From Piscinibacter defluvii (GTDB lineage: Bacteria > Pseudomonadota > Gammaproteobacteria > Burkholderiales > Burkholderiaceae_C), in contig NZ_RCHJ01000025.1 of assembly GCF_004011805.1 (NCBI RefSeq), forward strand, positions 1-64,000: a stretch of 64,000 nt of DNA, in the 5' to 3' direction. The notes beneath the pieces were generated by a model, which searched no databases, was not told where the DNA came from, and was given only the letters and a program-made list of their open reading frames with translations. The first letter of the stretch is position 1; every line of letters starts with the position of its first letter. Position numbers and translations under genes: made by a program. Positions 37,306 through 46,163 of the stretch are shown here, in pieces.

Positions 37306-37315
37306 GCTGGGTGTC

Positions 37316-38086
37316 TCAATGGACTGTACGCGCCGCGCGTTGCCGGAACACGAGCAGACCCGTCAGGATGAATCCCATCAGCACGGCCGATGCCGTGTAC
37401 CGGCTGAGCGCCAGACCGCCGGCGCTGAGCGGCTTGTCGAGAAAGTCGCCGACGACGGCGCCCAACGGACGGGTCAGGATGAATGCGGCCCAGAAGAGCA
37501 CTGTGTGCGACACGCGAGTCCTGTAGTAGGCGAGCGCCACCACCACCAGCATCAGCCCGAACACCACCGCTGCGCCGGTGTAGCCCAGGCCGGCCGTGTC
37601 GGCCGTCCAGTCGCCCAGTGCCGTCCCGAGGGTCTGCGAGAACATGATCGTCAGCCAGTAGAAGGCCTCTGCGCCGGGTGTGCTGACGGAACTCACCGAG
37701 ACTGTGCCCAGGCTGCGCTTCCACACCCACAGCGAGCCGAGCAGCAGCGTCAACAGCAGCGCGGAGCCTCCCGCGTAGCCGATGCCGAGGGAGCGGTCCG
37801 CGAAGTCGGCCAGCGTCGTGCCTACCGTGGTGGTGGCGATGATCGTGGTCCAGTACAGGGTCGGATGAAATCGCTGGGCGCGGATCTGTGCCACGACAGC
37901 AGCCACGAACACTGCGGCAAAGATGGCCGTGCCCACCAGGTAGCCCAGGTGCATGGACATCGACACCGCATCGCCACCGGTTTCGCCCAGCGTCGTGGCC
38001 GCAATCTTGATCAACCAGAAGCCGAGCGTCACCTCGGGAACCTTGGCCAGGCCCTGCTGCGGTTCAATCTTCTCCAATGCCTTCAT
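37316..38086 (-). CDS. COG4705-type membrane protein (copy 1)
   Basis: 256-residue inner-membrane protein with about eight hydrophobic segments. Four internal repeats have the pattern (F/Y)W-x-(T/I)...T-(L/V)-G-x3-(G/A)D: LGFWLIKIAATTLGETGGD, LYWTTIIATTTVGTTLAD, FYWLTIMFSQTLGTALGD and LFWAAFILTRPLGAVVGD. The paralogue at 38591 has the same plan. The family is uncharacterised; placement upstream of a two-component system suggests a link with sensing or envelope stress. Confidence 0.75.
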   Translation of the reverse strand: MKALEKIEPQQGLAKVPEVTLGFWLIKIAATTLGETGGDAVSMSMHLGYLVGTAIFAAVFVAAVVAQIRAQRFHPTLYWTTIIATTTVGTTLADFADRSLGIGYAGGSALLLTLLLGSLWVWKRSLGTVSVSSVSTPGAEAFYWLTIMFSQTLGTALGDWTADTAGLGYTGAAVVFGLMLVVVALAYYRTRVSHTVLFWAAFILTRPLGAVVGDFLDKPLSAGGLALSRYTASAVLMGFILTGLLVFRQRAARTVH

Positions 38087-38102
38087 CGCGGGGTGCTCCG
38101 GT

Positions 38103-38555
38103 TCAGGCCTTGCCGGCCAGGTTGTCGAAGGTCCTGATCAGGCCCGCCAGCGCCGCCCTGCAATCGGACTGTGTCGGCTTGTCGGCGCGCAAGGCCTCGA
38201 GGGCTTGGTCGATGGCCTTGTCGAGGACGTGCCAGTCGGCCGCGGCTCGTGGCTTGAGGCCGGCCTCGGCGGCATCCCAGGCCACTTCGAGATCCTTGAT
38301 GCGAGTCTTGGCGGCAACCAGGTCGCCCTTGTCGACGATGACGGAGACGTCGGCGGCGATGGCGCGGAACGTTGTCAGATCACCAAGCTTGGAGGCGGCC
38401 GGTGTTGCGGGCTGCGCGACCGACGCCGAGCTCTTCGCAGATGCCGCGGGCGGATTGTTCGCGCTGTCGCTCCTGGAGCAGCCAGCCGCGAGCGTCAGCA
38501 GCGCCACGGCGAGCGCTGTCACGGGGAGGTGAAGGCGAGGATGAGTCTTGATCAT
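38103..38555 (-). CDS. Putative lipoprotein
   Basis: 150 residues with lipobox LAAGC near residue 29, an Ala/Ser/Pro-rich linker, and a helical domain (LGDLTTFRAIAADVSVIVDK ... DWHVLDKAIDQALEALRADK) with one further cysteine. Unknown function. It lies between two paralogous COG4705-type genes in the same operon (17 and 35 base gaps). Confidence 0.75.
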   Translation of the reverse strand: MIKTHPRLHLPVTALAVALLTLAAGCSRSDSANNPPAASAKSSASVAQPATPAASKLGDLTTFRAIAADVSVIVDKGDLVAAKTRIKDLEVAWDAAEAGLKPRAAADWHVLDKAIDQALEALRADKPTQSDCRAALAGLIRTFDNLAGKA

Positions 38556-38590
38556 GGTGGAACTCGACTGCTTGCGAAGGGGTGGTTTCG

Positions 38591-39370
38591 TCAGTTGGTT
38601 TCGGGAGTGGCCTGGCGACTGTTCATGCCGATCTGGGCGACCGCGACCAGCATCACAATCACCGAGAGGAACAGGGCGCTGGTCCACAGGGCGCCCATTC
38701 CCAAGCCGCCGTAGGCCCTGGCCTGGGTCAGCAGATCGCCCAGCGCTGCGCCGAAGGGCCGGGTCAGGATGTAGGCCAGCCAGAAGGTCAGGACCGCGGG
38801 GCCGCCAAGTCGCCAGGCACCATAGGTGAGCGCGATAAGTGCGCCGAAGGCCACGGCGCCCCATGCGAAGCCCAGGCCGAGGGCTTCGGTGGCCAGGTCG
38901 CCGGCGGCCGTTCCCAGCGCAAACGTGCACAGGATGGCAACCCAGTAGAAGGCTTCACGCCGGCGGGTGACGATGTCGGTGATCGACAGCGTGTGCTCCA
39001 GCCGATGCCACACGCCGAAGATGACAGCCAGCGCAGTGGCAAAGGCAGCCGTGCTGAGGTACAGGCTCACACCCCAGGCGTCGGTGAGCAAGTCCGTGAT
39101 CTGCGTGCCGACGATGCTGACCAGCACCACGGTCAGCCAGTAGATCCACGGCGTGTAGCGCCGCGTGCGTAACTGGACGAACAGGGCCGAGGTGAGCAAG
39201 GCGGCCATGACGCTGCGCGTGGCCGTCTGGCCCCAGCCCGCGTTGACGGCCAGGAAGTCGGCGCCGGTCTCGCCCACCGTGGTGGACATGATCTTGATGA
39301 TCCAGAACGACAGCGTCACCTCAGGAACCTTGTTCAGCAGTGACCGTGGCACGGTGATGGCGGTGTTCAT
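38591..39370 (-). CDS. COG4705-type membrane protein (copy 2)
   Basis: 259-residue paralogue of the protein at 37316, with the same start (NKVPEVTLSFWIIKI), GETGAD, and the four repeated (F/Y)W...GD units. First gene of a six-gene minus-strand operon ending in cytochrome b561. A degenerate copy of the TTAAGT-N5 box is found at 39423-39439, 53 bases upstream. Confidence 0.75.
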   Translation of the reverse strand: MNTAITVPRSLLNKVPEVTLSFWIIKIMSTTVGETGADFLAVNAGWGQTATRSVMAALLTSALFVQLRTRRYTPWIYWLTVVLVSIVGTQITDLLTDAWGVSLYLSTAAFATALAVIFGVWHRLEHTLSITDIVTRRREAFYWVAILCTFALGTAAGDLATEALGLGFAWGAVAFGALIALTYGAWRLGGPAVLTFWLAYILTRPFGAALGDLLTQARAYGGLGMGALWTSALFLSVIVMLVAVAQIGMNSRQATPETN

Positions 39371-39422
39371 GCGGTTGAATCCTGCGAGGCGTCTTGAAGA
39401 TGGCCGTACTGTCCATGGCCAG

Positions 39423-39439
39423 ACTTAGCGCAGGCATAG
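39423..39439 (-). promoter_or_regulatory. Degenerate PmrA/QseB-like box (minus orientation)
   Basis: On the minus strand CTATGC-N5-CTAAGT, one mismatch from the CTAAGC-N5-TTAAGT form at 47786. It is placed 52 bases from the start of the gene at 39370, similar to the better boxes. Weak on its own; supported by its position opposite the perfect box at 39470. Confidence 0.4.
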
Positions 39440-39469
39440 GGCGCACCTTCCCGTCGCGTTCCGTGGGGC

Positions 39470-39486
39470 TTAAGTTGCGATTAAGT
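39470..39486 (+). promoter_or_regulatory. PmrA/QseB-like box before PAP2-regulator-kinase operon
   Basis: Perfect direct repeat TTAAGT-TGCGA-TTAAGT, half-sites 11 bases apart (one helical turn), 60 bases before the PAP2 gene at 39547. It matches the YTTAAK-N5-YTTAAK pattern known for PmrA/BasR. Confidence 0.75.
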
Positions 39487-39546
39487 GAGCCAGCCGGACC
39501 ATGTCCCGCTCGCCGGCAAGGTAGGGCCGGACGCGCCTAGCATTTC

Positions 39547-40140
39547 ATGAGCAACGTTCACCTTTTCGAGTTGATCAACGCCGCGCCTCACCCGGAGGCC
39601 TGGCAGTTGCATCTCGCCATCGCCTTGGCACAGTGGCTGATCTATCTCCTGCCGGCAGGGTTGGCATGGGCGTGGCTGCGAGGCGACCGCGTCGCGCGGC
39701 TCGATATCGTCGGCATGTTGCTGTCCACGCTGCTGGCACTGGGAGTGGCCCAGGTCGTCGTGCACGCCTGGCCGCAGCCGAGGCCGTTCGCGCTGCACCT
39801 GGGCACGCAGTTGCTCCCGCATGCCGATGATCCCGGCCTGCCGAGCGACCACGTGACGGTGTTCTGGAGCCTGGCGCTCTCGGCGCTGTTCACCGAACGC
39901 TTCGCCGTCTGGGGCTTTCCGCTGCTCGCCGGCGGTCTGGCTGTCGGCTGGAGCCGCGTGTTCCTCGGCGTGCACTTCCCCTACGACATCCTGGCCGCGC
40001 TGCCGGTCGCCGGGATCGGCGTGGTCATCGCTCGTGCCCTGCGTCCGGCAACAATGCCGCTCGTGCTACCTCTGATGGCCATACACGACCGCTGGATGAC
40101 GACCCTGCGCACCCGCCTGCACCTGAACCGACGGACCTGA
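39547..40140 (+). CDS. PAP2-family lipid phosphatase (undecaprenyl-PP type)
   Basis: 197-residue membrane protein with the three acid-phosphatase motifs: HAWPQPRPF (a KxxxxxxRP variant), PSDHVTVFW and SRVFLGVHFPYDI. BcrC-like members dephosphorylate undecaprenyl diphosphate; others (LpxT type) move phosphate onto lipid A. It is the first gene of an operon with a PmrA/QseB-type system (17-base gap), so a role in envelope charge is likely. Confidence 0.85.
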   Translation: MSNVHLFELINAAPHPEAWQLHLAIALAQWLIYLLPAGLAWAWLRGDRVARLDIVGMLLSTLLALGVAQVVVHAWPQPRPFALHLGTQLLPHADDPGLPSDHVTVFWSLALSALFTERFAVWGFPLLAGGLAVGWSRVFLGVHFPYDILAALPVAGIGVVIARALRPATMPLVLPLMAIHDRWMTTLRTRLHLNRRT

Positions 40141-40157
40141 ATCTTCCCGCCTTCGCG

Positions 40158-40817
40158 ATGCGCATCCTCCTCATCGAAGACGACACCATGATCGGCAAGG
40201 CCGTGCACCGCGGTCTGGCCCAGGCGGGCTTCACGGTGGACTGGGTGACGGATGGCCGCAGCGCGGAACTGGCGCTGGCCAACGGGGTGTACGACCTGGC
40301 GATCCTCGACCTGGGACTGCCCAAGAAGGACGGCATGGCGATCCTGACGTCGCTGCGAGGCCTCGGCAATTCGATGCCGGTGCTGATCGCATCGGCCCGC
40401 GACACGGTGCGCGACCGGATCGCTGGGCTGGAGGCGGGTGCCGACGACTACGTGCTCAAGCCCTTCGACCTGGACGAACTCGTCGCCCGCGTGAGGGCGT
40501 TGCTGCGCCGGCACGCGGGAAGCGGATCGCCGATCCTCAAGTGCGGTGCACTGGCGCTGGATCCGGTGCGCAAGGTCGTTCTCCGGGACGGCGAGGCGGT
40601 GGAACTGTCGGCCAAGGAGTTCGCCGTGCTCGAAGCGCTGATGCAGCGCCCTGGCGCCGTGCTGTCCCGACAGCAGCTCGAGGAGTCGGTCTACGGCTGG
40701 GGCGAGGAAGTCGGCAGCAACGCGATCGAGGTTCACTTGCACCACTTGCGCAAGAAGCTGGGTTCTGGTGCGATCCGCAACGTACGCGGTGTCGGATACC
40801 GGGTTAGCGAGGACTGA
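40158..40817 (+). CDS. Response regulator, PmrA/QseB type (copy 2)
   Basis: 219 residues. Receiver with EDD, D51 (AILDLGLPKKDG) and VLKPFD; winged-helix with VYGWGEEVGSNAIEVHLHHL and IRNVRGVGYRV. It is the best candidate for a PmrA-like master regulator because its own operon has a perfect TTAAGT-N5-TTAAGT box. The stop overlaps the kinase start by one base (TGATG). Confidence 0.9.
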   Translation: MRILLIEDDTMIGKAVHRGLAQAGFTVDWVTDGRSAELALANGVYDLAILDLGLPKKDGMAILTSLRGLGNSMPVLIASARDTVRDRIAGLEAGADDYVLKPFDLDELVARVRALLRRHAGSGSPILKCGALALDPVRKVVLRDGEAVELSAKEFAVLEALMQRPGAVLSRQQLEESVYGWGEEVGSNAIEVHLHHLRKKLGSGAIRNVRGVGYRVSED

Positions 40818-42175
40818 TGCGGTCGATCGAGCGCACCTTGTTGGGATGGATCTTCGGCGCCCTGGCGCTGGGATCTCTGCTCGTGGCGTTCGCCACGTAT
40901 CTGGTCACGCTCGACGAGATGAACGAGGTCTTTGACGCAGACCTGAAGAACATCGCCCAGGCCGTGGCCGCGTACCACCATGCCGGGCATGGACCGCACG
41001 AGGCGTCGCCCGTGGCGTTGCCCGAGCGAAAGGACGTCCCCGACGACAGCGAGGTCGTCACGTTGACCTGGACACCGGCGGGCGCGCGGGTGTTCGCGTC
41101 CGACCCGCGAGTCGGCGTTCCCTTCATCACGGAAGAAGGACTGCGCAGGATCCGGGTCGGCGCAGAAGAGTGGATCGTCTACACGGTGGTGCGCGACGAC
41201 GGGGTCGCGCAAGCCGCGCAAAGGCAGTCCGCACGCCAGGAGATGGCTGGTGAGTCGGCGGCCAAGGTGTTCCCGCCGCTGATCGGCTTGACGCTGGTGG
41301 TCGGCGGGCTGCTAATTTTCGGGCTTCGACGCGGCTTGCACCCCCTGGACGTCGCGGCGCGGGACGTCGCCGAGCGCAGCGTGCATTCGCTCGATCCCAT
41401 CCGCATGGAAGACACGCCCCTGGAACTCTCGCCGTTGGTGCGTTCAATCAACGATCTTCTGGGGCGCTTGGGCCAGGCCCTCGGGGCGCAGCGGCGCTTC
41501 CTGGCGGACGCGGCACATGAGTTGCGCACGCCACTGACGGCGCTGCGACTGCAACTGCAGCTGCTGGAGCGCTCCAGGAACGAGCCCGAACGACGCGAGG
41601 CGATGGCGGACCTGTCGCAGGGCATCGAGCGGTCGCAGCGCCTCGTCGAGCAGTTGCTGCAGGTGGCCCGCGCAGAGCCCGACGCCGAGCTGCAGCGCGT
41701 CGAGGACGTCGACCTGTCGGCGCTGGTGCGTGACATGGTGGCGGCACAAAGTGCGCACGCCGAGCACCTCGGCCTGGACCTCGGTGCCCAGGCCGATGTG
41801 CCGGTGCAGGTCAGGGGTAGTGCCGCCCAGCTGTCCGCGCTGATCGGCAATCTGGTTGACAACGCCCTGCGCTACACACCGGCAGGCGGAGTCATCGACG
41901 TGTCGACTGCCATGCAGGGCGATCGAAGGCCCGTGCTGCGTGTCCGCGACACGGGCCCCGGCATCCTGCCGGCGGAGCGCTCGCGTGTCTTCGACCGCTT
42001 CTACCGCGGAGAACTCGCACCCGAGCAGGCCCGGGATGGCGGCGGCAGCGGTCTGGGGCTGGCCATCGTCAAGGCGATTGCCGACAGGCACAGGGCCGAG
42101 GTCAAGCTGAGTGATGCGCACGAAGCCGCCTCGGGGCTGATGGTCGAAGTCATCTTCCCGGAATCGAAGGCTTGA
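40817..42175 (+). CDS. Sensor histidine kinase, PmrB/QseC type
   Basis: 452 residues: two membrane segments (about 12-32 and 150-168), periplasmic domain with HHAGHGPHEA that could bind cations, HAMP, AAHELRTPLTALRLQ with phosphoacceptor His, N-box GNLVDNALRYTPAGG and G-box GSGLGLAIV. Partner of the regulator at 40158. The signal is unknown; PmrB homologues sense Fe3+, acidic pH or cationic peptides. Confidence 0.9.
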   Translation: MRSIERTLLGWIFGALALGSLLVAFATYLVTLDEMNEVFDADLKNIAQAVAAYHHAGHGPHEASPVALPERKDVPDDSEVVTLTWTPAGARVFASDPRVGVPFITEEGLRRIRVGAEEWIVYTVVRDDGVAQAAQRQSARQEMAGESAAKVFPPLIGLTLVVGGLLIFGLRRGLHPLDVAARDVAERSVHSLDPIRMEDTPLELSPLVRSINDLLGRLGQALGAQRRFLADAAHELRTPLTALRLQLQLLERSRNEPERREAMADLSQGIERSQRLVEQLLQVARAEPDAELQRVEDVDLSALVRDMVAAQSAHAEHLGLDLGAQADVPVQVRGSAAQLSALIGNLVDNALRYTPAGGVIDVSTAMQGDRRPVLRVRDTGPGILPAERSRVFDRFYRGELAPEQARDGGGSGLGLAIVKAIADRHRAEVKLSDAHEAASGLMVEVIFPESKA

Positions 42176-42186
42176 AGTCGCCGGTC

Positions 42187-43014
42187 TCAATCGGCGTCGG
42201 CGAGGATGTGGCTCATTGGCCAAAGCACCACGCCCAGTTCTCGGATCAACTGCCCGAACTGGCGGCTTGCCAGCGCCTGATACTCAGCTTCGCGTGCCGC
42301 GGCGAGCAAGTCACCCTGCGCGATGGCGCGACCCGGATGGCACATCAGCAGGTCGCCCTCGCACGCAGCGCTCAGCCACCCGCGCAGCAGTCGCATGTAG
42401 CGCATCGCTCCACCCGAGAAGTCGTAGACACCCAGCAGCGCCCGGTTCTGAGGCAAGCCATGCCGGCGCGCCGACTCCGCCAAGGCCGAGGCCCCGAGCG
42501 CGGCGATCGTCGTCGCCTTGAGCCATCCCCGGATCCCGGCCGTTGCGCTCCCCCGCGGGCGTGTGCGGGTGCGGCGGATCCACGGAGGGTAGGCACCGTA
42601 TCGCGCATCGAGTTCTTCCAGCAGTTCGTCGCGGATGACCGGCAACTGGTGTACGTGCTGATGCCCGTCCACGAAGGTCGGTGCATGCCCGACACCTTGC
42701 TCGAACGCGTCGAGTTGTGCGCGCATTTCCGCACGGACGGCTGCGCGGTCGCAACGCCCGATGTAGCTCTGCACGATCAGCGACCGCAACTTGTTGCGAC
42801 TCGTGATCAAGGGGTGTTGAGTGAAGTCCAGGTGCAGGCCCACGTCCAGGCCCTCCGAGTGCATGCGACGCAGGACGCCGACGCCGGAGCCCCAGGCCGG
42901 CGCGCCTACGAGGGCGCCGGTCGCGTGCACGCGCTCCATGGCGACAAGTTGCTGAACCGCGGAGTTGACGCCCTCGTTCAGCCCGAAGTCATCGGCGCAA
43001 AGGCAGATGATCAC
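42187..43014 (-). CDS. YdjC/HpnK-family deacetylase, NaxD/LgmC-like
   Basis: 275-residue cytoplasmic carbohydrate deacetylase. Metal-binding residues appear in CADDFGLNEGV, GLHLDFTQHP and FVDGHQHVHQLP. NaxD of Francisella and LgmC of Bordetella belong to this superfamily and deacetylate an undecaprenyl-phosphate hexosamine for lipid A decoration. Next to a GtrA-like flippase, an ArnT-like transferase and a GT2 transferase, the same role is likely here. The start is GTG at 43014 (no suitable ATG). HpnK, a hopanoid enzyme, is the main alternative. Confidence 0.8.
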   Translation of the reverse strand: MIICLCADDFGLNEGVNSAVQQLVAMERVHATGALVGAPAWGSGVGVLRRMHSEGLDVGLHLDFTQHPLITSRNKLRSLIVQSYIGRCDRAAVRAEMRAQLDAFEQGVGHAPTFVDGHQHVHQLPVIRDELLEELDARYGAYPPWIRRTRTRPRGSATAGIRGWLKATTIAALGASALAESARRHGLPQNRALLGVYDFSGGAMRYMRLLRGWLSAACEGDLLMCHPGRAIAQGDLLAAAREAEYQALASRQFGQLIRELGVVLWPMSHILADAD

Positions 43015-43050
43015 GCCATGGGTCGTGGCGAGTGGCGTTGACTCTGAGCG

Positions 43051-43455
43051 ATGACCGTGCCGACTCGCGCCGCCCGTCCGCTTTGGTTCGTTGCCGTAGG
43101 CTGCATCGCCGCCGCGGTGCACTGGCTGGTGGTCGTCGGCCTGGTCGAGGCAGCCGGGTGGCATCCGCTGGTGGCCAATGTCGCGGGCTGGCTGCTGGCC
43201 CTGAGCGTGTCGTTCGGTGGCCATCACCGCCTGACCTTTCGTGGGCACGGCGCACCCGCGGCGCGATCAGCCATGCGCTTCGTACTCGTCTCGGCCGCCG
43301 GGTTCGGTGTGAACGAGGCGGTGTATGCCGTGAGCCTGGGCTGGAGTGGCCTGGGGTACCAGATGCTGCTGGGGATCGTGCTGGTGCTCGTCGCGGTCAT
43401 GACGTGGCTGTTGAGCCGGCATTGGGTGTTTCGGGGCAGTTCAGTGAAGCCTTGA
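43051..43455 (+). CDS. gtrA: GtrA-like flippase
   Basis: 134 residues with four membrane segments and GtrA-family motifs: FGGHHRLTFRGHG, RFVLVSAAGFGVNEAVY and WLLSRHWVF. GtrA-type proteins are thought to flip polyprenyl-phosphate sugars to the periplasmic face. It is transcribed divergently from the deacetylase, and its 3' end overlaps the convergent ArnT-like gene by 59 bases. Confidence 0.88.
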   Translation: MTVPTRAARPLWFVAVGCIAAAVHWLVVVGLVEAAGWHPLVANVAGWLLALSVSFGGHHRLTFRGHGAPAARSAMRFVLVSAAGFGVNEAVYAVSLGWSGLGYQMLLGIVLVLVAVMTWLLSRHWVFRGSSVKP

Positions 43456-44974
43456 CCCGTGCTTGTTCGCGGTCGACGCGCCAGAGGGTGGCGTTCGCGC
43501 CCTGCACGGCGACCTCAGCATGGGCCAGCAGCGGATATCGCGTTGCGGCGTCCGGCGGGCCGACCACCCAGCTCAGCGGCCGAGCGCAGATCGACGGACC
43601 GAGAAGCGCGGGTCGCAGCAGCGTCCTTTGAGCGCGTGCCGGTGCGAAGTCGCCTGCGTCGGCCAGTTCCTTGCGCCAGGTGTCGCGGCGGTGAATCTCT
43701 GGATCCGACCAGTCGAGCACCGTGGCGACCGGTTCCGGCAGACGGGCGTACAGCGGCAGGTCGAAGTAGTAGTTGTCCAGCATGTACACCGGCTCGCCGG
43801 CCTGGCGCAGCGTGCGCAGCGCCGCAGCGATGTCCTTCGTCGAATGGGGAGTCCGTGCGGCCAGCACGCCGATGGCGGCGAGGCTCAGGGCGACGGTGAC
43901 GCCTGCGCTGAAGGCCCAGCGCCGCCCGGAACGCGGCGAGCGCGCTTGCCAGGCTTCCAGACCGTCGGCCAGCAGCACGGCCAGTGGCGGGACCGCGGGC
44001 AGCACGTAGCCCAGCAGCTTGGAGGCTGGAAGCGAGAAGAAGGCAACGATCAGGGCGAGCCACAGCCACATCAGAGTGCGTACATCACCGCGCACCGGAT
44101 CACCCACGCGCCCGCGCTCGAAGTGGGGCCGCAGCCAGGGCAGCCAAGGCAAGGTGAACAACAGCAGCACCGCCGGGTAGAACCACAGGGGCTGGACATT
44201 GTTGAATCCGCCAGCAGCAAAGCGCTTGAAGTGCTGGACGACGAAGAAGTAGTCGAGGAAGCCGGCGAAATGCGCCTGCATGGCGATGAACCAGGGCGCC
44301 GCGATGAGAAGGAACAGGATCGTCCCGGGGATCGACACCAGGCCGAGAAGCGTCTGCCAGCGGCGGCGCAGCAGAAGCCAGGCTGCGACAACGAGCGCGG
44401 GCAGCACGAACCCGATGAGCCCCTTGGCCAGCACGCCGAGCGCGGCGGCCGCGTAGGCGCCCACAAGGGGCGCGCGGTAGGCCGAGCCCTCCTGCGACAG
44501 CAGGGCGGCGTGCGCGAGCAGGGTGATCGTGACGGTGATGCAGCCCGCCACCAGCATGTCGAGGTTGGCGAACTGCCCGCCGATGTAGAAGAGCGGCTGC
44601 GCCAGCAGCACCACGAGGGCCAGCCCCGCCGCGCGTTCCCCCCACCAGCGCCGCACGAAGAAGAAGATGGCCATCGCCCCGGCCCAGGCACCCAGCAGTG
44701 GCGCCGCGCGGGCAGCCCAGTCGCCCGGCCCGAACGCGGTCATCGACGCGGCCGTGATCCAGTAGAACAGTGGCGGCTTGTGGAAGTAGGGCAGGCCGTT
44801 GAGCGTGGGCACGAGCCAGTCGCCACTGCGCATCATTTCCCAGGCCACGCCGACGTAGCGGCCTTCGTCGGGCAGCATCAAGGGGCGTGGCCACGCCAGC
44901 AATGCCAGCCAGGCAAATGACAACAGGGCAGCGCCAGCCCGGCTGCCGGCGAAGCTCTTGAGTGACGGGTTCAC
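43397..44974 (-). CDS. ArnT-like lipid A glycosyltransferase (GT83)
   Basis: Integral membrane glycosyltransferase of 525 residues with about 11-12 segments and a periplasmic C-terminal domain. The ArnT catalytic loop is clear: LPDEGRYVGVAWEMMRSGDW, followed by PYFHKPPLFYW. It would transfer a sugar from an undecaprenyl-phosphate carrier to lipid A. The GTG start at 44974 overlaps the GT2 stop (GTGA), so the two are coupled. FlmK of Francisella and LgmB of Bordetella are the functional analogues proposed. Confidence 0.88.
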   Translation of the reverse strand: MNPSLKSFAGSRAGAALLSFAWLALLAWPRPLMLPDEGRYVGVAWEMMRSGDWLVPTLNGLPYFHKPPLFYWITAASMTAFGPGDWAARAAPLLGAWAGAMAIFFFVRRWWGERAAGLALVVLLAQPLFYIGGQFANLDMLVAGCITVTITLLAHAALLSQEGSAYRAPLVGAYAAAALGVLAKGLIGFVLPALVVAAWLLLRRRWQTLLGLVSIPGTILFLLIAAPWFIAMQAHFAGFLDYFFVVQHFKRFAAGGFNNVQPLWFYPAVLLLFTLPWLPWLRPHFERGRVGDPVRGDVRTLMWLWLALIVAFFSLPASKLLGYVLPAVPPLAVLLADGLEAWQARSPRSGRRWAFSAGVTVALSLAAIGVLAARTPHSTKDIAAALRTLRQAGEPVYMLDNYYFDLPLYARLPEPVATVLDWSDPEIHRRDTWRKELADAGDFAPARAQRTLLRPALLGPSICARPLSWVVGPPDAATRYPLLAHAEVAVQGANATLWRVDREQARVKASLNCPETPNAGSTATS

Positions 44975-46038
44975 TTGCGAGATTCCTCGAGGCCATGACC
45001 ACGCTCGCGCTTGACGACGAACAGCGGTCGGGCCTTGACCTCCTCGAACACGCGGCCGATGTACTCGCCGACGATGCCCAGAGAAACGAGCTGAATGCCC
45101 GAGAACAGCATCAGCCCGACGACGATGGTGGTCCAGCCGCTGACGTCGTGGCCATACAGGAAGTAGGTGGCCGTGAGATAGGCGCCGTATGCGAAGGCCA
45201 GGCCGGCGAGCACGAATCCCACGATGCTGACTGCGCGCAGCGGCCAGGTCGTGAAGCCCGTCAGGCCGTCCAGGGCCAGCCGCACCAAGCGTAACGGGCT
45301 GAACTGCGAGTGGCCATGGGCCCGGGGCGCCGGTGTGTAGGGCACCGAAGCGGTACTGAAGCCCACCCAGGCGTAGAGCCCCTTCATGAAGCGGTTGCGC
45401 TCGGGCAGTGCGAGGAGCGCATCGACGACCCGTCGGTCCATCAGCCGGAAGTCGCCCGCATCGGGTGGCACTTCGAATCGGTCTGCCGCGTTGACGAGGG
45501 CATAGAAGCCGCGGGCCCCGAGCCGCTTGAGCGATCCCTCGTCGGCCCGGTCGCGCCGCACGGCATAGACCGTGTCCGCGCCCTCGCGCCACTTCTGCAG
45601 CAGTTCGGGGATCAGCTCGGGCTCGTGCTGGAGATCGGCATCGAGCATGACGACCACATCGCCGCGTGCTGCCTGCAATCCGGCGGTCAGCGCCGCTTCC
45701 TTGCCGAAGTTGCGTGACAGCTCGATGGTGCGAACGCCATCGCACGTCAGCCAGCGCGCAAGGACCTGCGAAGTGTCATCGCTGCTGCCATCGTCGACCA
45801 GGATCACTTCCCAGCTGGCGACCAACGCGCTGACAGTATCCAGGAGGCGGCGCAAGAGTGCGTCCAGGTTTCGCGCTTCGTTGTGGCAGGGGACCACACA
45901 CGACAGCGTGGGCCTGGCGCACTGGCGTGCGCGTTCGCTGTCGGGCTGTTGCAGAGCGGACACCGGAGCGGTTCGTCCGGCGGCGTGTGGCGCAAAGCGG
46001 TAGGCGAGCGTGTGGTGACTTGTCGACGGCGTGCTCAT
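44971..46038 (-). CDS. GT2 polyprenyl-phosphate glycosyltransferase (ArnC/DPM1-like)
   Basis: 355 residues: cytoplasmic GT-A domain with VVPCHNEARNL, VDDGSSDDT and MLDADLQHEPELI (DxD-type), then two C-terminal membrane segments (about 270-325). It probably loads a sugar, for example GlcNAc or GalNAc, onto undecaprenyl phosphate. First gene of its operon; a perfect TTAAGT-N5-TTAAGT box lies 48 bases upstream. The N-terminus is about 40 residues longer than usual, so the real start may be downstream. Confidence 0.9.
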   Translation of the reverse strand: MSTPSTSHHTLAYRFAPHAAGRTAPVSALQQPDSERARQCARPTLSCVVPCHNEARNLDALLRRLLDTVSALVASWEVILVDDGSSDDTSQVLARWLTCDGVRTIELSRNFGKEAALTAGLQAARGDVVVMLDADLQHEPELIPELLQKWREGADTVYAVRRDRADEGSLKRLGARGFYALVNAADRFEVPPDAGDFRLMDRRVVDALLALPERNRFMKGLYAWVGFSTASVPYTPAPRAHGHSQFSPLRLVRLALDGLTGFTTWPLRAVSIVGFVLAGLAFAYGAYLTATYFLYGHDVSGWTTIVVGLMLFSGIQLVSLGIVGEYIGRVFEEVKARPLFVVKRERGHGLEESRK

Positions 46039-46086
46039 CGGGCTTCCAGGGGAATCGAGATCTTCGCGGCAGTCTCAAAGAGCACC

Positions 46087-46103
46087 ACTTAATTCGAACT
46101 TAA
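46087..46103 (-). promoter_or_regulatory. PmrA/QseB-like box before lipid A sugar operon
   Basis: Minus-strand TTAAGT-TCGAA-TTAAGT, perfect in both halves, 48 bases before the GT2 gene. Confidence 0.75.
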
Positions 46104-46163
46104 CGACAAGATCCTGTAGGCGTTCTTCGAACCTGCGTGGCCCTTGCGAAGCCCGTTGCATGG

